A DNA stretch of 9,271 nucleotides from Methanosarcina sp. (GTDB taxonomy: Archaea > Halobacteriota > Methanosarcinia > Methanosarcinales > Methanosarcinaceae), in the NCBI GenBank assembly GCA_017883485.1, contig JADGNM010000079.1:1-9271 (forward strand), given 5' to 3'. Below the pieces are notes generated by a model that was given only the letters and a program-made list of their open reading frames with translations, had not been told where the DNA came from and did no database searches. This document shows positions 6,221-9,271 of the stretch, in pieces (the first letter of the stretch is position 1; every line of letters starts with the position of its first letter). A program made the translations under genes and the position numbers.

Positions 6221-7889
6221 TCTTGGAAAAGAGGAATTCATAGAGCTTGCATCGGGGATAAAGCAGCCCTGTCTTATTCAGCTCCTTGCAAGAGTTGATG
6301 AAGGCTCTCCTGCCTGCTCTCCCCTCGAGCTTTATTTCGCCCTGAGAAGCTCAGGGACTTCCGGATATTCTTATATGCTGGAATCCGTGGAAAAACAGGC
6401 AAGTAAGGCAAGATATTCGTTTGTTGGAAACGACCCGGATGCCGTGCTTACAATAAATGACCGAAAAATTTCCCTTGAGCTCCTGAACCCGAAAGCTTCC
6501 ACCCTTTTTGAAGTAATCAGTTCGAAAATCGAGGAATACTGCGGGCCTGAAGCTGTGAAAACAGAGAATTCGGAGAGAGAAGATGTAGGTCCCAAGAAAG
6601 CTGACGCTGAGAGAGCTGATATAGAATTGAAAAACGTAAAGTTTACGGCTGTGATTCCTCATGGAAAAGACTCATTCGATGCCCTTCGCCTGGCCTTTCC
6701 TACTGCAAATGGAATGGAACTACTGAATGCTAAACGTTTTGACAGACAGACTTTCCTGGGCGGAGCTATCGGTTATACAGCTTATGATGCAATTTACGAC
6801 AGTTGGCTCGGGGTTGAAAAAGGCTTTGAGTCAGAGGTTCCTGAACTTCAGTACCTGTTAACCTCAAAAACTTTTGTGTTCGATCATCTGACTGATGAGA
6901 TCTATATAGCAGTAGCTCTCCTGATAAATCCGGGTTCGGATGCCGGAAATCTGTATGAAAAAGCCCTTCTGGAGGCGGAAAGACTCTGCTTCATACTCAA
7001 GGAAGCTGCTCTGTACGGAGATTCAATAGAAACAGCAGCTTCAGGCACATTAACAGCTTCAGGCTCATCTTTTTCGGTCTGCGATACTGACCAGCAGAAG
7101 TTTGAGGCTTCCGTACTCCAGGCAAAAGAGCATATTTTTGCTGGGGACATCTTCCAGGCAGTTCTTTCCAGGAAATGCGAGTTCACCCTTGAGCAGTCTC
7201 CCTTCGAACTCTATATGCAGCTTCGGGCAATCAATCCGAGCCCATACATGTATTTATTCGAATTCGGAGATTTGGCGATTGTGGGTGCAAGCCCTGAGAC
7301 TTTGCTGACCGTACATAAAAGAACCTTAATCATAAACCCGATTGCAGGCACCTGTCCGCGTGGAAAATCCGAGGAAGAGGACGAAGCTCTGGCTTCTCAT
7401 ATGCTCGATGACGAAAAGGAAAGGGCTGAACATGTTATGCTAGTCGACCTCGGGAGAAATGATGTACGGATGGTTGCCGAAAGCGGCTCTGTTAAGGTTT
7501 CGGGATTTATGGAAGTCCTGAAGTATTCCCACGTCCAGCATATAGAAAGCACGGTTTCAGGAGCCTTGAGGCCTGAATGCGACCAGTTCGATGCTTTCAG
7601 GGCTGTATTTCCGGCAGGGACCCTTTCAGGAGCACCTAAAATCCGCGCCATGGAAATTATTTCGGAACTTGAAGCCTCTCCCAGGGGGATTTATGGCGGG
7701 GGAGTTGGGTACTACAGCTGGAATGGGGATGCAGATTTTGCAATCGTGATCCGTACAGTGCTTGTTAAGGGCAATAAAGCTTCAGTACAGGCTGGAGCTG
7801 GAATCGTGGCTGACTCCGATCCGGGATATGAGTATAGGGAAACCGAACGCAAGATGGCAGCTATGCTTGCGGCAATCGGGGAGAATTAG
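6207..7889 (+). CDS. trpE: Anthranilate synthase component I (TrpE)
   Basis: TrpE forms anthranilate from chorismate using ammonia supplied by TrpG. The tryptophan-binding motifs for feedback inhibition are present: MLES at 57-60 (the LLES site) and NPSPYM at 343-348. The chorismate domain shows GASPE (360-364), PIAGT (378-382; Ala here argues for TrpE rather than PabB, which has Lys), a run DEKERAEH...DLGRND (402-419), PAGTLSGAPK (469-478) and GAGIVADSDP (530-539). At 560 residues it is longer than many TrpE proteins. A charged insert (about 113-145, Glu/Lys-rich) and a small Ala-Ser-Gly-Thr linker (277-288) account for part of this. The start at 6207 is chosen by ribosome-site spacing and overlaps trpF by 14 nt. 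It ends in TAG. An 87-nt gap separates it from trpG, its partner. Confidence 0.97.
   Translation: MLSFDLGKEEFIELASGIKQPCLIQLLARVDEGSPACSPLELYFALRSSGTSGYSYMLESVEKQASKARYSFVGNDPDAVLTINDRKISLELLNPKASTLFEVISSKIEEYCGPEAVKTENSEREDVGPKKADAERADIELKNVKFTAVIPHGKDSFDALRLAFPTANGMELLNAKRFDRQTFLGGAIGYTAYDAIYDSWLGVEKGFESEVPELQYLLTSKTFVFDHLTDEIYIAVALLINPGSDAGNLYEKALLEAERLCFILKEAALYGDSIETAASGTLTASGSSFSVCDTDQQKFEASVLQAKEHIFAGDIFQAVLSRKCEFTLEQSPFELYMQLRAINPSPYMYLFEFGDLAIVGASPETLLTVHKRTLIINPIAGTCPRGKSEEEDEALASHMLDDEKERAEHVMLVDLGRNDVRMVAESGSVKVSGFMEVLKYSHVQHIESTVSGALRPECDQFDAFRAVFPAGTLSGAPKIRAMEIISELEASPRGIYGGGVGYYSWNGDADFAIVIRTVLVKGNKASVQAGAGIVADSDPGYEYRETERKMAAMLAAIGEN
7036..7064 (+). repeat. Short in-frame duplication inside trpE
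   Basis: CAGCTTCAGGC occurs at 7036-7046 and 7054-7064, an 18-nt period that keeps the frame. It encodes the repetitive Ala-Ser-Gly linker between the N-terminal and chorismate domains of TrpE, probably the result of a small slippage or duplication event. Confidence 0.5.
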
Positions 7890-7976
7890 GAGCCTGATAT
7901 ACGCAATAAATCCGGAATATTTTGAGATCTAATTCGTCACAAATCAGGGAAAAATAAATGCAGGAGGCGTTTTCAG

Positions 7977-8579
7977 ATGAAAGTAGTTTTCATAAATAAT
8001 AAAGATTCTTTTGTATGGAATCTGGTAGACTACATTTCTTACTTTGAGAAAGATACCCTGGTTCTACCAAATACGATTTCCTTAGAAGAGCTTAGAGAGA
8101 TAAAACCCGATGCCCTGATCATTTCTCCAGGCCCAGGAAGCCCTTCTGACCCTAAGGACATAGGCAATTGCCTGGAGATAATCAGAGAGATGGGAAGAGA
8201 AATTCCTCTTCTGGGAGTCTGCCTGGGTCACCAGGCAATTAACGTGGCCTTTGGCGGACTGGTCAGGAGAAGTAAAGTTGGGCCTGTACACGGCAAAAGC
8301 TCAAAGGTCCTGCATATGGAATCTGCACTTTTTACAGCGCTTGGATGCCCATTTGAGGCAGGCCGCTATCACTCCCTTGAAATTGGCGAGCCTGCGCCCG
8401 GAATAAGAGTTACTGCCCGGGCAGAGGACGGGAGCATTATGGCAGTCGAGCATTTACAGTACCCGATTTACGGCCTGCAGTTCCATCCCGAATCAGTACT
8501 AACTCCAGAGGGTTTGAAAATAATTGAAAATTTCCTGGAGGTTTGCAGAAGTTATAAAAAAGAACATACTGCTATTTAG
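7977..8579 (+). CDS. trpG: Anthranilate synthase component II, glutamine amidotransferase (TrpG)
   Basis: TrpG releases ammonia from glutamine and feeds it to TrpE. It is a class I amidotransferase with the triad Cys82 (GVCLGHQ), His170 and Glu172 (QFHPES). Other marks are the oxyanion segment SPGPGSP (50-56), HGKSS (105-109), typical of the TrpG/PabA group, and RYHSL (130-134). The 200-residue length is normal for a stand-alone subunit; it is not fused to TrpE. Next to trpE in a full trp operon it should serve tryptophan synthesis, though such subunits can also serve PabB. AGGAGG (7962-7967) lies 9 nt before the ATG. It ends in TAG, and the sequence over that stop is repeated just downstream in the terminator stem. 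Confidence 0.96.
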   Translation: MKVVFINNKDSFVWNLVDYISYFEKDTLVLPNTISLEELREIKPDALIISPGPGSPSDPKDIGNCLEIIREMGREIPLLGVCLGHQAINVAFGGLVRRSKVGPVHGKSSKVLHMESALFTALGCPFEAGRYHSLEIGEPAPGIRVTARAEDGSIMAVEHLQYPIYGLQFHPESVLTPEGLKIIENFLEVCRSYKKEHTAI

Positions 8580-8589
8580 AGAAGAGCTG

Positions 8590-8645
8590 ACTGCTATTTA
8601 AGTAATCACACTTTAAATAGCAGTTTTAATAGTCGTAATTTTTTT
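8590..8645 (+). terminator. Hairpin and T-tract terminator of the trp operon
   Basis: ACTGCTATTTAA (8590-8601) pairs perfectly with TTAAATAGCAGT (8613-8624), a 12-bp stem with an 11-nt loop. TTTT follows at once, and T7 lies at 8639-8645. It begins 11 nt after the trpG stop, so it very probably ends the operon transcript. Confidence 0.7.
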
Positions 8646-8721
8646 AGCTTTTAAGTAACCGAATTTTAAATAGCCTTTAATAGCCGAATTTAAAAAATTG
8701 AACCTTAGATAGCCATAATTT
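8597..8721. repeat. Degenerate tandem repeats downstream of trpG
   Basis: TTTAAGTAA..TTTAAATAGC occurs at 8597-8621 and again, with the same internal spacing, at 8650-8674 (53-nt offset). TTTAATAGTCGTAATTT (8625-8641) recurs as TTTAATAGCCGAATTT (8676-8691), and a weaker third copy, TAGATAGCCATAATTT, lies at 8706-8721. The patch is non-coding and sits between two convergent genes; it looks like local duplication of the terminator region. Confidence 0.5.
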
Positions 8722-8755
8722 CAACATTTATAGCTTAATAATTTCTATTATGGCT
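8711..8755 (-). terminator. Possible terminator for the minus-strand gene
   Basis: AGCCATAAT (8711-8719) and ATTATGGCT (8747-8755) form a perfect 9-bp stem with a 27-nt loop, starting just after the minus-strand stop. Read on the minus strand, a T6 tract (complement of 8693-8698) follows some 13 nt later. The loop is long, so the U-tract may matter more than the hairpin. Confidence 0.35.
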
Positions 8756-8756
8756 T

Positions 8757-9271
8757 CTATTTCTTTTCAGAAGTTTCAGTCTTAGTTTCTCCTTGAGTTT
8801 CTCCTTCTTCACTTTCAATGTCTTCTTCTTCGAAAAATTCCTCTTCGTTGAACTCCTCATTTAGCTTCCTGCCCTCATACCCTGCAGGCTGAAGGTTCTG
8901 GAGTTCAGCAAACTCGCTTACTGTATGTGCAATGAGTTGAGGATATTTTTCGATCTGTTCCCTTGTAATGAAACCTGCTTCTTCGGAAGATTTTATGATT
9001 TTTTCCCTGGCATCTTTTGCTGCTCTGCTTAAGTCCTCAAGCTGCTGCCTGTTTGCAAGATAATCTATCTCTTCAAGCGCCAGACTGGTCCAGAGGGTTA
9101 CAACCTCCATTTTCTTTGCAACAGCACCTGATCCTATGATTTCAAGGGTATCCACGGCACTTTTTGCTGTCTCAAGCATCTGAAATTGCGTAGCTCCTTT
9201 TCCAATTTCCTGAACGGCTTTTGAAAAAGACCATAGTGCACTTGAGTAATTTTTTTTTAGCGACGGCTCTG
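8757..9271 (-). CDS. Hypothetical protein, helical with acidic tail (5' end outside window)
   Basis: I do not recognise this family. The frame is open from the stop (TAG, 8757-8759) to the right edge of the window, 171 codons, so the true start probably lies outside. An ATG at 9179 is the only in-frame start inside, but its nearest purine-rich site (AAAGGAGC) is about 14 nt away and the sequence before it still looks coding (KKNYSSALWSFSKAVQ). The visible part is a soluble, helix-rich domain with heptad-like hydrophobic spacing, two tryptophans and no membrane segment or signal peptide. It is followed by a strongly acidic tail of about 35 residues rich in Glu, ending in Lys-Lys. An A9 run in the coding strand (9250-9258) is a possible slippage site. 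It converges on trpG and is not part of the operon. Confidence 0.7.
   Translation of the reverse strand, partial: EPSLKKNYSSALWSFSKAVQEIGKGATQFQMLETAKSAVDTLEIIGSGAVAKKMEVVTLWTSLALEEIDYLANRQQLEDLSRAAKDAREKIIKSSEEAGFITREQIEKYPQLIAHTVSEFAELQNLQPAGYEGRKLNEEFNEEEFFEEEDIESEEGETQGETKTETSEKK

Noticed and set aside
7890..7976. Separate promoter for trpG in the 87-nt gap after trpE
   Set aside because: Only weak TATA-like letters (AATATTTT, about 7916-7923) are present; a strong ribosome site alone explains trpG expression from the operon transcript.
1..9271. CRISPR array, insertion sequence ends, integrase or defence genes
   Set aside because: No regularly spaced repeats, no transposase or integrase motifs and no defence protein families were seen; the repeats after trpG are degenerate and lack spacers.

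Overview
The window carries a complete seven-gene tryptophan operon, trpC-trpB-trpA-trpD-trpF-trpE-trpG, on the + strand from 1300 to 8579. An AT-rich flank with one small unknown gene lies to the left. The 3' part of an unknown minus-strand gene lies to the right. The protein sequences, TATA-type promoters about 25 nt ahead of predicted start sites, GGAGG-type ribosome binding sites, one TTG start and long AT-rich spacers all point to a methanogenic archaeon. Methanosarcina or a close relative is the best guess; this is recognition, not a database result.

Left flank (1-1299): bases 1-773 are AT-rich and contain no convincing gene. A good TATA box at 720-727 precedes a small 86-residue ORF (774-1034) of unknown function, which is followed by a nine-T tract. 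The 265 bases ahead of trpC hold two perfect inverted repeats. One (1151-1182) is upstream of the promoter. The other (1247-1270) fills the interval between the trp TATA box and its predicted start site, and a TGTACA hexamer follows at once. These are the most attractive regulatory candidates.

Trp operon (1300-8579): together the genes encode all steps from chorismate to tryptophan. TrpE and TrpG form anthranilate synthase; TrpD, TrpF and TrpC act in turn on anthranilate and its phosphoribosyl derivatives; TrpA and TrpB form tryptophan synthase. All key catalytic residues are present, with no frameshift or truncation. trpB-A, trpD-F and trpF-E are tightly packed (13 nt gap, ATGA overlap, 14 nt overlap). 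Larger gaps follow trpC (168 nt) and trpE (87 nt). The trpC-trpB gap holds a small hairpin, a 12-bp tandem repeat and a weak TATA-like site. The seven enzymes contain only seven tryptophans in 2322 residues.

Right flank (8580-9271): a 12-bp hairpin followed by T-tracts ends the operon inside a patch of degenerate TTTAAATAGC-type repeats. A convergent minus-strand gene, helical with a very acidic tail, runs off the right edge.

The biosynthetic genes are ordinary. The novelty, if any, is in the candidate trp control sites, the permuted gene order, the alternative hairpins at the 3' end and the two unknown genes. I do not see an undescribed multi-gene system.
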